From the NCBI GenBank assembly GCA_035610365.1, contig CM069432.1, positions 10,168,001 through 10,232,000 on the forward strand: 64,000 nucleotides of DNA, read 5' to 3'. How positions within the stretch are numbered: position 1 is the first letter of the stretch; the number at the start of each line of letters is the position of its first letter. A program made the translations under genes and the position numbers. This DNA comes from Aquatica leii. Its lineage: Eukaryota > Arthropoda > Insecta > Coleoptera > Lampyridae. The notes beneath the pieces were generated by a model. It was not told where the DNA came from. It ran no database searches and saw only the letters and a program-made list of their open reading frames with translations. This document shows positions 10,310-20,837 of this stretch, one piece after another.

Positions 10310-11650
10310 TAGTTGAGCAATTCTTCTTAAATATTCCAAGTTGGGCCGGTTGCAATATTGTTGACAAATGGTTTTTCCTTGCTGCGCCGTATCTTTATAA
10401 ATTTTTTTACGTGGCGGTTTGTTTCCAGCTATAACTGCTCAACTTTCAAAGAATTTAAACTATTTCTTTAACTAATTGATAAATTTCCATACATTTGGAT
10501 GTGCTGCATTTAATATAGACGTGAAACTGTTGTGCCATCCTTCGACAGAATTATTTGTTCGTGGTATATTCTCCTGTATAAATTCAAATCAATTCCAAAG
10601 ATTTCTTGAAAACTGGGGTTGCCTCCTTTGATGTCGTCGGTCCAAGCGGCCTATCCACATATCTTCAAAATAATTTATAAATGATGATGAATTTCATTTT
10701 GCGTGTAAAATTCGCGGTCCAATATCTCTTCGAACCTTGCAACAACATTTTTTTCGGGTACGTACGCAAGAACAGCCAGTTGTCGTAGTTGTAGAGCAAA
10801 ATTCGCATCTTCTGTATAACGTCGTTGCAATCCTGTACGTTGCATGTTTCTCCACAAACATTGAGTAAAATGAAAGAAACAGCGACGAATTCTGACTTTA
10901 GGGAACTCTTCTTCTACAGCAATAATTGCGGCTCTTTCAAAATCCACCATTATTGTTGCAGGTCGTAAACGTGGTCTTAAAAGTTTTTAATTCTCGAAAG
11001 AGTCGAGTGTATGTTTTCTTAGTCTTATTGGGAAGAAGAGGATAAATTGTTGGTACAACGTTGCTATACTGTACGCCATGAATTGTATACAGCTGACCAA
11101 ATAATGGAGGAGTACACGTAAACGTTCCATCAGCATACCAGCGATTGCAGTTCTCCATAGAAGTTAAATTTCTTTCGGTGGAAAATATCAAAATTCTTTG
11201 TTCGTTTGGACCACTATCGAATAAAAGAAAAGGTTCGCCATTGCTGTTTCTGGTGTATTGTTCCGGAATAACAAGTTCAATTAAATTAATAGGATTTGCC
11301 GAAATACCTTCTTCTTTTTGACGTGTGTGTTGAATAGTTCGCTTTAGAGATGCCATGGAAGGTAACTGCCCAATTCCACCCAAAGAAACTTCTTGAGAAG
11401 CACTAGCTAATATAGTTTGTGTCGTTAGTTCAACTTGTTCAGCCATTTTTTTTATTCTATTACATGCTCGCTTTGCTTCTAATTTGGCTACATCTGCAAC
11501 GTGATTGTGGTTTGTACTTTTCACTGCTTTAATTCCCACTGTGTGAACTCTTCCGGTACATTTACCCTTATTGTAGTGACCATACTTTCAAATTGTCTTT
11601 TCACCAATCACTTTTTTCTTTCTATGGATAAACCCATTGCACACTAACAT
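10310..11650 (-). pseudogene. MULE transposase with FLYWCH-type N-terminus
   Basis: On the minus strand an ATG at 11650 opens MLVCNGFIHRKKK, followed by KYGHYNKGKCTGRVHT. This is the pattern of a FLYWCH zinc finger, with a TGA where a Trp is expected. The long open part (11539-10937) has WYADGTFTCTPPLF (first catalytic Asp). After a frameshift near 10940 the part 10950-10675 has MVDFERAAIIAVEEEF (second Asp) and RRCFFHFTQCLWR. Further on, near 10540, RTNNSVEGWHNSF supplies the catalytic Glu. These are the DDE landmarks of MULE transposases. At least one nonsense codon and one or more frameshifts make it inactive. Confidence 0.85.
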
Positions 11651-11999
11651 GTTGGCACCTTTTTGACTTTTTACGTAAGTAACAATCCGAAAGAAAAGAC
11701 GGTAATCTCAATTGAAAGGATATGAAAACGAAAAATACTTAAAAAATGATAAATCAAAGATAATAAATGTCAAAATTCCTGATGTACTAGGTGACTAAAA
11801 TAAAGAAGGATTTTTATTAAACTCTGAGGTATTAAAACAAGATACTAAAACCATAGGTAATTGTGAAATAAATTTCAATGAACATATAAACTCAGATAGA
11901 TTTGAAATATTAGTAAACCATTTAGATTTATACCAACAATCAGAAATTGATAAGTTGATAGAAAAATAGAAACCGGTCTTTGCGAAAGATAAATATAAC

Positions 12000-12655
12000 A
12001 TCGGTACTGTCCGAGATTATGAAGCTCACATTGACTTGATGATAGATAAATATTGTTACAAACGTCCATACAGATGCACACCTGAAGATAGAAAAAAAAA
12101 TAGAAAATCAAATATCAAAACTATTAAATAGAAATTTGATTGAGGATTCTTATAGCCCACTTGCTGCTCCAGTAACTCTAGCATATAAAAAAGAAGATTA
12201 AAGAAAAACAAGACTATGTATAGATTTCAGAGAATTGAACAAAATTGTCGTCCCACAATCACAACCTTTTCCGTTGATTGAGGATTTAATGATAAAAACT
12301 GTAAACTGTAAATATTTTTCTACTTTGAACATAAATTCAGCATTTTGGTCAATTCCTTTAAAGATTCAAAATAGATACAAAACTGCATTTGTTACACAGG
12401 AAGAGGGTTAAAAACTACTCCAGCCATATTTCAAAGAATATTGGGAAACATGATTAGAAAGTACAAACTCTCTAGTTTTGCGGTAAATTTTATAGATGAC
12501 ATCTTAATTTTTTCAAAAACTTTTAAAAGGCGTTTATTACATCTATCGAGACGAATGGAAGCAATACGAACAGAAGGCTGTCGAAATGTTTTTTTGCAAG
12601 TAATCACGCCAAATATTTAGGTCACATAATTGAAAACTATTCAATCAGACCTTTG
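12000..12655 (+). pseudogene. Gypsy-A copy 2 reverse transcriptase
   Basis: Frames through this stretch read KRPYRCTPEDR, YSPLAAPVTLAYKKED, RLCIDFRELNKIVVPQSQPF, and then, after frameshifts, PAIFQRILGNMIRKY and AVNFIDDILIFSKTF. The FIDDIL box near 12490 is the catalytic pair of aspartates, which copy 1 has lost. Stops and shifts occur at several places (for example near 12200, 12410 and 12590). The enzyme would copy the element RNA into DNA. Confidence 0.75.
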
Positions 12656-13292
12656 AAAGATTATTTAACTGCTTTCAAAAACTTTCTACTTCCAAAAACA
12701 AAAAAAAATATACGACAATTCCTAGGTAAAGTAAATTTTCATTATAAATTTGTACCACACAGTGCAACTGTTCTAGATCCTTTGCACAATTTATTACGGA
12801 AAGATGTGAAATTCATATGGTCCGCAGAATCATATATAGATAAAATAAAAGAATTGATTGATTTACACGAATGCTAGTATCAAAGGAATGGGAACGGTGT
12901 TAAAACAAGAAGATAAAAATGGAAACAGTAAGCCAGTTGCTTATTTTTCAAAAAAGTTAACTGAAGCTCAAAAAAAGAAGAAAGCAATATATATAGAACG
13001 TCTAGCAATAAAAGAAGCTGTGAAGTATTGGCAGCATTGGCTTATGGGAAAAGAATTTATTGTATATTCAAATTATAAACCATTAGAAAATCTAAACATC
13101 AAGGGTAGAACTGACGAAGAACTAGAAGATTTGACATATTATTTATCCCAATATAATTTTAAAATTAAATATAACCTAGAAAAATTAAACCAAGAAGCAG
13201 ACTGTTTAAGCAGAAACCCAGTTCTAGAACCTTATGACAATACTGAAGATTTTTTAAAATTTGTGAATTTAATAAACCTAGAAGATATATAG
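12653..13292 (+). pseudogene. Gypsy-A copy 2 connection and RNase H domain
   Basis: The frame at 12653-12877 encodes the connection region (IRQFLGKVNFHYKFVPHSAT and LDPLHNLLRKDVKF). It overlaps the frame at 12858-13292, which encodes the RNase H: IYTNASIKGMGTVL (a Gypsy D-A-S start changed to N-A-S), KPVAYFSKKLTEAQ, and QEADCLSRNP at the end. The 144-residue RNase H frame is intact, but its leading Asp is Asn, so activity is doubtful. Confidence 0.8.
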
Positions 13293-13319
13293 AAAATAAT
13301 CAACAAACAAATCTTGACC

Positions 13320-14361
13320 TAGAAAAAGAAAAACTTACATTTGAAAATGAAATTTACCATAAAAAGATGAGAAGGAAAAAAAATCATATTATCAGAAGTA
13401 CTGAGCAAAACTCTAATAAAAGGTGTCCACGATACTTACTGCCAAATTGGAAGAACACAGATGGCAAATAAAATAACCCCATTCTACACAGCAAAGAACA
13501 TCATTGCAAACATTAAACAAATTTGCGATGAATGCGAAGTTTGTATAAAAAACAAATGAAGGAGGAAGTTAAAATATGGTTTAATGTCACATTTTGGTTC
13601 AGCAACACGTCCATTTGAAATTATATCTAGTGATACCATTGGAGACCTTGGAGGATCACGGTCGACAAAGAAATACTTACACCTTCTGGTCGATCATTTT
13701 ACAAGGTATGCTTATATTCTTACATCAAGAAATCAAAGTTCCAAGGATTTTATTAAACTAAAGAAAATTACAATATTGAAATGGTGTTAACGGACCAATA
13801 CCCTACTATAAATTCTAAAGAATTTATAGAATTTTTAAAAAATGAAATAGTTTTCACTGCTGTAGATTCACCATTTTCGAATGGGTTCAAGAAAGACTAA
13901 ATCAAACTTTAGTTAATAAGATCAGATGTAAGATAAATGAAAGTGATAAAAAAATAGCATGAACTACCATTGCACATAAATGTGTAGAAAAATACAATGA
14001 AACGGAACATACAATTACAAAATTTGCTCCAAATTACCTTTTGGAAGGTGAAATATTAATATTTTACCAATTGAATTGAAATTAAGATGCACAAAAGAAA
14101 ATCTGGAAAGAAATAGGAAAATTGCTTTTGAGAACATAAAATCTCATCATTATAAATAAAAAAATATTCGACCGGCATAGGGAAGAGGAAGTGGGAGACA
14201 AAGTATACGTGGAAAACGGGAATAGATTAAATAGGAAGAAAATGGATGAACTGAGAATTAGACCATACAAAATTATGAAGAAGATTTCTAATTCAATTTA
14301 TGAAGTTGATACCGGACACAAGAAAACATAGTCCAATTTCTACCACATTACGAAAATATCT
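13320..14361 (+). pseudogene. Gypsy-A copy 2 integrase
   Basis: Broken frames cover the zinc domain (CDECEVCIKNK near 13525-13555), the catalytic core (13584-13790: SSDTIGDLGGS with the first Asp, then LLVDHFTRYAYILTS), the second Asp at about 13790 (MVLTDQYP), and the Glu as ERLNQT after a frameshift near 13890. The C-terminal part near 14180-14340 has VGDKVYVENGNR and ends at the point where similarity to copy 1 stops. At least four frameshifts or stops are present. Confidence 0.75.
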
Positions 14362-14517
14362 AAGCACAAAAAATTCAACCATAACTAATAATAAAAAATA
14401 ATAATCATAATGGCGTCTCATCATGCCAACTTAAACATAATAACTAAATCGTACCAACCTAACTATATTTTTCCCTACAATACATACATATATTTTTTTT
14501 TTGTTTTTGTTAGAATA
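14362..14517. other. Short spacer without a gene
   Basis: AT-rich sequence between the end of the Gypsy-A copy 2 integrase and the inverted end at 14518. I see no coding sequence or LTR in it. Confidence 0.5.
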
Positions 14518-14547
14518 ACAGAGCCCAACACACATTTTGGTGCCAGG
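14518..14547 (+). repeat. Left inverted end of the zinc-finger element
   Basis: Shares GAGCCCAACA and TTGGTGCC with the complement of 16054-16092. The spacing between the two shared blocks differs by about 9 bases. Confidence 0.6.
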
Positions 14548-14562
14548 GTTTTTGTAAAGTTC

Positions 14563-15508
14563 ACCATTTTTAGGTCGACACAAATCACCCACTAATGTTC
14601 TTAATACTTTTTTTGTTCAGGACTAGTGATATTGCCTCGTATTCCTCCTTAATGCTGGTAGAATGACCAATGGGTATTGAGCCATATTTATTACCATTGT
14701 GTAAAAGCACGCATTTCAAAATTCGTCTGGAACTGTCTATAAAAAGGCGCCATTCGTCTAGTGTGTATTCCGACAAACTCATTTTTTGTAAGAGTCTTCT
14801 TATATCGTTACAGAATACCAAGTTATTTTCCTCAGAGTAAAAGGGCAGCATATCCTTATCTCTTTTACGATAAAATGTAATATTGGTATCTGGCTGCAGT
14901 AGATTCTTCTCATTTAATCTGGAAGCGAGTAATTCAGAAGATTCCTTTGAAAGATTCAGGTCTCTAATGAGATCGTTCAGTTTTTGTTGATTGAAACGTT
15001 GCGGACTTTATAAATCTGCTTCAAAATCACTGTCGTTTTCTGATTCCATACACTGAATTTCATCAAACGTGGATAGTTCTGCATCATCTTCCGGGAGCGA
15101 AGGCAGACTGCTGAATGATATAATGGTGTTTCTTTACTATGCAGTACAGGCCTCTTTGCTGAATCTAGATCAGGATATGGCCATTTCAGTCTATTGTTCC
15201 GATTAATTCCAAAAATAGCAGTCATCGTGATGGTTTCTTGGTTCTCTTCAAACCATTGGTACTCCAAATTTTAGACACTTTCTCTTTCCGACTGTCCACT
15301 GACGCAGATGCTCAATACATGTTTTACATACGAAATGTGGAGCCCAAGATTTATCCTGGTCACCTAAGTGAACGCCAAAATAGGCCAGATAACTTCTTCT
15401 TACACAGTCAGAAATAGGCTTTCTACTTTCTTTAAAAGTGTACTCGCCACATACATAGCAAAAAACGTCTAGATGATTCACACAACTACTTTTGCTTCTG
15501 AATGCCAT
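14563..15508 (-). pseudogene. Uncharacterised zinc-finger protein family, N-terminal half, broken
   Basis: The ATG at 15508 opens MAFRSKSSCVNHLDVFCYVC. Two Cys pairs (CYVC and CKTC, about 40 residues apart) look like a zinc-binding N-terminal domain, followed by LRQWTVGKRKCLKFGVPMV. The frame then shifts near 15255 and continues with WREPRNHHDD-type and WPYPDLDSAKRPV-type sequence. The stretch 14851-14585 holds LPFYSEENNLVFCNDI, then EWRLFIDSSRRILKCVLLHN and SIKEEYEAISLVLNK. I recall this architecture from an abundant, unnamed insect protein family; its function is unknown to me. Stops and frameshifts occur (for example near 14605 and 15010). The copy ends at VDLKMVNF and the rest is deleted. 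Confidence 0.65.
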
Positions 15509-16053
15509 GGTTTTAATTAAATGTATGTTTTATCACTGAACGACACCAAATGATACCACAACTTCAGCTACGTAAACTAAATAGGTAAATGTACTGCATT
15601 ATGCAAAGATACGAGTTAATATAGCTGTGTGTTAATTAGGTTTTGATGGAAGTAATTATAAGAATGTTGGGTTTTACACAAATGAATAAATACCAAATAA
15701 CTCAAACTGGCTAATTAGATTCTAATTTCTTTATACAAACTGTACCTCGTAAAGCAGAGATATGTGCGAGGTAATACGGCGAATTAATTAGTTTTGATAG
15801 GGGTATAGGAATGGCGGGTTTTACAGTAATGAATAATACCAAGTAACTCAAACTAGCTCATTAGATTTTGATTATTTAGGTAAGAAATTTCACTTTTGGC
15901 CTCTAAAGATATCACTATTTCAATATTTTTGCGTTTTATCAGAACTAATACCAATTAGCCCATATCTCCAAAACTGGAGCTGCTACGAAAAAAGGCCAGC
16001 TATTTTTGGAATCAGCGCACATCACAAATATTCAAAATCAGTTCTTACTTTTC

Positions 16054-16092
16054 CGGCACCAAGACAAAAATTTTATTTTGTTGGGCTGTGTA
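16054..16092 (-). repeat. Right inverted end of the zinc-finger element
   Basis: Complementary to 14518-14547, with blocks CAGCCCAACA and TTGGTGCCGG. It lies upstream of the leader of the pseudogene. Confidence 0.6.
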
Positions 16093-17130
16093 ATCATTAT
16101 CTCTTGTTATTATTAGAATTACGTATTAAATTAATTAGATAATTAGTTAAACTAGACCCCTTGTTTATATACATATACCGTATCATAAAACAAAAAATTT
16201 TTGAATTTGAATTTGAATTAAAGGCGGAAAAAAACAGCAGAAGAATACAATTAATTAACATTTAACATTGTTGTCAGCACAAAAAATATTAACCACCAAA
16301 AACTGTAGTCACTTTTTGGCAATCAAATCCAAACACTGTTGTAAACTGTTATAGAAATCTCTGCAAAGATAATCTGAAGGGTTTTATAGGTGTTGTAATC
16401 GTGGCCAACATCAACAAAAAGTTTGTTGTACGTTCTACAATCGCGGTCCAAATATTACGTAGCTTTCAACTAGTTTTACTCATACTTGAGGAAATAAATA
16501 TTGACTATGCGCCAAAATATTAATAAACAGCTGTACAAAAAAAAACATTTTTCTTGATGATTATTAGTGGCAATAATGTATGTTTTAACAATCGAGTTTA
16601 TGCAAAAAAACTTCTAGTCTGAAATTGTTAAAAATTGAAAGGTTTAAATATTGCAGCAGTGTTTTAGATAAAGAATTTCTAATTAAAAACAGTTTTGGTG
16701 TTTGGTAAAACATTGAATTTCGATTGTATTTTTTGTCAGTTGTACCGGTCCTTGTTAATAAGGACTTTTATTAGGATTCTCAGTAACTATTAAAATTGTT
16801 GTCGTATGGTTCAAGTTTGTAATTATAAGTTTCTGTTCTGTTAATTCCCATGTGAAATGGCGGTTTTTCAAAACTGAAAAATGAATAATTAATTAACTAG
16901 AGTTTTTGTTTAACAAAAAACATTTTATGTAAATAATTTGAAGTAAGTTTGACAATAAAATATTTAAAAAAAAATGTTCTTAACAGGTATTTACTTATGT
17001 TAATTATAACATATTATGTAATCGTAGGTTAACTGCCTTAATAATAATAAGTAATTCTGACACACGGCCAACTTTTCAAATTACATTAAACTAGACTAAA
17101 TTCTATTTTTCGCACATGCGTGACATTGAT
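16093..17130. other. Intergenic AT-rich sequence
   Basis: No gene, LTR or recognisable element. It contains a short TTTGAA-type run near 16200. It separates the inverted-ended element from the glycosyltransferase gene and may hold its upstream regulatory DNA. Confidence 0.4.
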
Positions 17131-17135
17131 GTAAC

Positions 17136-17215
17136 TATAAATAAAGATACTACTCCCTACCGTTTGATTTTTTAAAAATAACAAAGAATTTTGCGACATT
17201 TAGTTTTATTCAGTT
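17136..17215 (+). promoter_or_regulatory. Candidate promoter of the UGT gene
   Basis: A TATAAATA box is at 17136-17143 and an arthropod initiator consensus (TCAGTT) at 17210-17215. They are 74 bases apart, so they do not form one canonical unit: either start sites near 17166 or initiator-driven starts near 17212 are possible. An initiator start would leave a leader of about 40 bases. Confidence 0.35.
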
Positions 17216-17233
17216 ATTTCCCGTTTTGCTTTC

Positions 17234-17251
17234 ATGCGTAATCTTCTGTGA
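17234..17251 (+). promoter_or_regulatory. Five-codon upstream ORF overlapping the UGT start
   Basis: An ATG at 17234 reads five codons and stops at TGA (17249-17251). The stop overlaps the UGT start as TGATG. If the transcript begins upstream of 17234, ribosomes would meet this mini-ORF first and would have to reinitiate. Confidence 0.5.
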
Positions 17252-19722
17252 TGTTAATAGTTTATTTGTTAAGTTACTTCTTACACTATGCATATTGTGC
17301 AAATATTTTGTATGTTGCACCGCTCGCATCGTCGAGTTTACAAAGATGGAATAGGGCGCTAGCGATGGGGCTGAGAGACAGAGGTCACAATCTCACAATG
17401 TTAAGCCACGATGCAGAAAAAGATCCGCTGCCAAAAAACTTCACTCTTATTTTATTAGAAGGTTTGCAATTTGTTAACTTATTTTTAAAACACACTACCG
17501 CTTTGTTTTAGGCATTTATGATATCTTAGAATCTAAATTTGAATCTAACGAAATCAAAGAAGAAACTGCTATAAAAACAATGCGAGCTTTATTTAATCAT
17601 GTTGAATTTTGTTGTTCGTACGATTTTAACACTACGGGTTTTAGGAGTCTACAAGATTATCCCAAAACTTACAAATTCGATTTAATAATTTTTGACGCAA
17701 GTTATGGAAGATGCTTTTATCCTCTTATAACAAGATTTAATAATCCACCCGCCGTTGCAGTAACGCCGTATAGACTTCCTCCAATTTTATCAAACGCTTT
17801 TGGAAATCATCTCCATACATCGTACAATCCTTATTACAACACAGAATTCTCAACGAAGATGACTTTTAAAGAACGCTTGCTTAACTTTTTTTACACGTAC
17901 GTTGAAGTAATGTACAGGAAAAACTCATTTTCGCCAAGAGAAAATAAGATTGTTAAAGATTATTTTGGCGAAAACACACCCTCTTTAAGGGATTATGAAA
18001 GAAACATTAGTTTGTTGTTAACGAACGTTGATTTCGTTTTTGATTATCCGATGGCTTTACCACCAAACATAGTACCGGTCGGTGGGCTACATTTGAAACC
18101 AGCAAAAGCTTTACCAAAGGTTAGGTTTTGTTTAATTTGTTTGTTCTTAAAAACAACTTCAAATCGTAGGATCTACAAAAAATAATGGACGAAGCTAAGA
18201 ACGGCGTAATTTATTTTAATCTCGGTTCCTTATTGCGATCTGATAAGCTAAGCGAGTTTCAAAGAGAAAATTTGGTTGAAGCTTTTAAACAGCTGCCGCA
18301 AACGATTCTTTGGAAGTACGAAGGCGACAACATTCCAAATTTATCAAAAAACGTTATTCTAAGAAAGTCGTTTCCGCAAAATGATATTCTGGGTAAGTAG
18401 CCAGGATGCGCGTATGATGAATGATTTTAAAACTGTGCCATTACGTCCTGTGATATCAACGATTTATAAACGGTAACAAATTACGTAATTTTTATAACGT
18501 TGCCAAATTTTTATATTCTATTATTATTTCCAAATTTATGTTTATGCAGAACCAAAAATAATATAAAAAAAGGCTTATAATTTAAAATTTGTTTATTTTT
18601 TTCTACAGTTTTTTGTATTAATTTATGTTAATGGATAGAAATAATTTGAATATTTGCCAATATTAACACTAGATGCCGTATCAAAAGAAATTATAATTTG
18701 TTTGTATTCTAATATTGTTTCAGTTGGTTGCTTTATCGAAATTCTGATCTGACATAAATTTATAGTTTATTTTAACTAATTACAAAAAATAATAATTGCA
18801 TTAATTTTTTGCACTAAACAAAAACAGTAGAATATATCAACGTTTCTTCAGTATACAATTCTGCCGAATGAAGTAAAGAGAAAACCAATGTAATTTTACA
18901 AACAATTTCAATTATTATTACTATTTTTTTATGCATTTACGAAATTTTTTATGCAATTGCTTTGACAAAATCCTGCGACATGAGATTATTTCTCTAATGA
19001 ACTGTCAGGTTTCTTAACGGTTTAGATATTTAAAACTATGTGATAACGGAGCCAAAAATCTTATTAAATAATTTTTTCTAAAAATAGCAAACACATGATC
19101 AGACAAATGTTGAAAAACGTACTATAAAACACGGGATTAAATCCACAAAGCAGTAAATTCTTAAATTTTTAGGACATAAAAACACCAAATTATTCATTGG
19201 ACATGGAGGAGTCTTAAGCACGCAAGAATCGATGTATCACGCCGTGCCAATGGTAGGAATTCCATTTAGATCAGATCAACGTGCGAACATACGTCGAATG
19301 GAACGTCGACATATAGCGAGACTATTAAATCACAGAAACATGACAGTTACACACATTTTAGAAAATATTAGAGAAGTATTAAACAACCCAATGTAAGTAT
19401 TTTATTAAGTGTTAACTTGGAGGATTTATGTTTTTTTTTCAGCTATAGAAGTAACATCAGACTGTTGGCTAAAAGATATAGAGACCAACCACAATCCCCT
19501 CTTCAGCGTGGCATTTTTTGGATCGAGTATGTTTTAAGACATAAAAACATTGATCATTTGGTGTTGCCAGCTAGAGATATGGACGGATATCAAACTGCGA
19601 ATTTAGATATATTAGCTGTTTTTCTAGCTTCTATAGTTACGATTTATATTTCGTATTTGTTTTTACCAACTGCAGTACAAATTACTTATGAAACTTTGAG
19701 AAATCATATACAATCGAAATAA
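17251..19722 (+). CDS. UDP-glycosyltransferase (UGT), five exons
   Basis: The exons are 17251-17461, 17512-18119, 18170-18392, 19173-19392 and 19443-19722. All four introns are GT-AG with consistent phases, giving 513 residues, the usual insect UGT length. These membrane enzymes of the endoplasmic reticulum transfer a sugar from a UDP-sugar to small lipophilic compounds (detoxification, pigments, hormones, odorants). Residues 1-17 form a signal peptide, VIYFNLGS is the start of the C-terminal domain, and FIGHGGVLSTQES with His358, followed about 20 residues later by SDQ, is the nucleotide-sugar signature (usually FITHGG ... GDQ). A membrane anchor spans about 475-495 with a short cytoplasmic tail. 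The catalytic His of the S-H motif near residue 30 is Leu here, while the partner Asp in IIFDAS is kept. No stop or frameshift is present. Confidence 0.9.
18393..19172 (+). other. Large third intron of the UGT gene
   Basis: 780 bases of AT-rich sequence starting GTAAGT and ending TTTTTAG. The other three introns are each 50 bases. I see no embedded gene or element. Confidence 0.8.
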
Positions 19723-19729
19723 TACTTAT

Positions 19730-19880
19730 AAACTATATTGTTGACTATGTATAAATTAAATTGAGTTAACTTTTATTGAAAATACTTTTTTTTAAATTAT
19801 AACTGCCTAGCATTTTTCGTCTTTATGTCGTTGTATATATAATACTTGAGCAACTATTAAAGAAATTATTGATGTTTTTT
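19730..19880. other. UGT 3' flank
   Basis: Follows the TAA at 19720-19722. No strong AATAAA is visible; an ATTAAA occurs near 19857. The region ends where the duplicated retroelement chimera begins. Confidence 0.4.
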
Positions 19881-20837
19881 CAGCGGGTCAAAAAAACTAG
19901 AAGATGGAAAAATACAAAACATTTCACCAAAAATATGGCTATACTATTAGAAAATACTATGAAGAGATCGAACAATTATCAAAATGTGCTAGAGTACAGA
20001 AGGCTTTGCAAAAACATAACCAAAGTAAACTGGAGTAGCTTGACATCTTTTTATGAACAAAAATATTGAAAAGATAATAGATATGTATATTAAAGAATAT
20101 AGCAGCTTTGGATCGATACCAATATGCTTACCAAACACATAAATTGTGTGAACTAAACATACATTAGCTCACACACAGATTTGAAAGTTCTTTAAGCAAC
20201 CAAAAAACTGCACTAAAAGTTATCTAAGATATAGAAGGAACATTTGATTAAGAAGGCTGTGAAAAGTTGACAAATTTCTCGGTCCGTAGAAGAATCGATC
20301 AGCTGTGCGATAGCTGGCAGAGAAATTAGAAGCTCACTAAACAATGTAACCAGGAACGCAGTGCTGCTAAAGGATGCCAGCAAGAAGGAATGTCCCTTTT
20401 TCGGGAACTTGACCAGAACGAATACATGCGCAAGGGTATGCAGATGATATCACTATACTCATATGTGGCAGATTCAATAAAGTTTTTCCAAAGCTTATGT
20501 AAAAAAAATAGTGAAAAATTGGTGTATGACAGAAGGTTTGATAGGGACAATGCTAAATGGAAGAGGAAACACTCGTGCTAGAGTAAGATACTATACCAAA
20601 ATTTTTGATCAGATAAACAAAGTCGGTTCAATTATCCACTTACACAAACCTTAGAAAATCCGACCCTAGTCTCCTTCTTAATAGACATGTGTTTAGATAG
20701 AAGTAAATAAATTGTAAATAAGCGCAAAAAGAAAAGAGTAAATAATGCAAAGGGTCTGAGTAGTGAAGCGGACACGCTGTGGATGGAATGCGTTAAATAA
20801 GTGTTAAATAAGTTAAAGATAAGAACGTGCGAGGCAA

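Larger units (their letters stand above)
9828..11679 (-). mobile_element. MULE (Mutator-like) DNA transposon inserted in Gypsy-A
   Basis: A foreign segment interrupts Gypsy-A copy 2 exactly between two runs that are contiguous in copy 1. It encodes a Mutator-like transposase on the minus strand, starting about 30 bases inside the right boundary. The left end has a cluster of GC-rich subterminal repeats (9840-9930). The two ends share only GGTGC-type similarity, and I see no convincing long terminal inverted repeat or 8-10 base target duplication, so the exact ends are uncertain by some tens of bases. Confidence 0.8.
9480..12000 (+). pseudogene. Gypsy-A copy 2 protease and linker, interrupted
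   Basis: The left part (about 9480-9827) contains VSLINAKLFKIQPKEN and, at 9715-9827, VFVVDNENFNYDFLIELDCV (the second protease motif, with Gly changed to Glu). It ends after the codons for EELKIIQ. The same coding sequence resumes at 11680 with AACAATCCGAAAGAAAAGAC and continues to about 12000, where copy 1 has the linker to the reverse transcriptase. A MULE insert of about 1.85 kb lies between. Restoring the junction in thought gives the copy 1 order, so the insertion is clean within a base or two. Confidence 0.8.
8205..14361 (+). mobile_element. Gypsy-A copy 2, split by a MULE
   Basis: Plus-strand copy of the same family as 3160-7495, facing away from it. It has a partial 5' LTR (about 8215-8345, lacking roughly 50 bases present in copy 1), then gag, protease, a 1.85-kb foreign insert (9828-11679), then the rest of the protease, reverse transcriptase, RNase H and integrase. 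The integrase coding ends at about 14361, where similarity to copy 1 stops, and no 3' LTR follows. This copy keeps the polymerase core deleted in copy 1. Many frameshifts make it inactive. Confidence 0.85.
14518..16092 (-). mobile_element. Inverted-ended element carrying an uncharacterised insect zinc-finger gene, internally deleted
   Basis: The left end reads ACAGAGCCCAACA ... TTGGTGCCAGG inward. The right end, on the other strand, reads ACACAGCCCAACA ... TTGGTGCCGG inward. These are matching inverted ends of about 30-38 bases with one indel. Inside, on the minus strand, is a leader of about 550 bases (16050-15510) and then the coding region of a protein repeated in many insect genomes. Coding stops abruptly at about 14563, after the codons for VDLKMVNF, and the end sequence follows, so most of the 3' half has been deleted. 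This looks like a deletion derivative of a DNA transposon. The target duplication is not clear (AAT at best). Confidence 0.65.

Noticed and set aside
16190-16225. TTTGAA-type short tandem run as a satellite
   Set aside because: Only three or four units; a microsatellite too short to matter.
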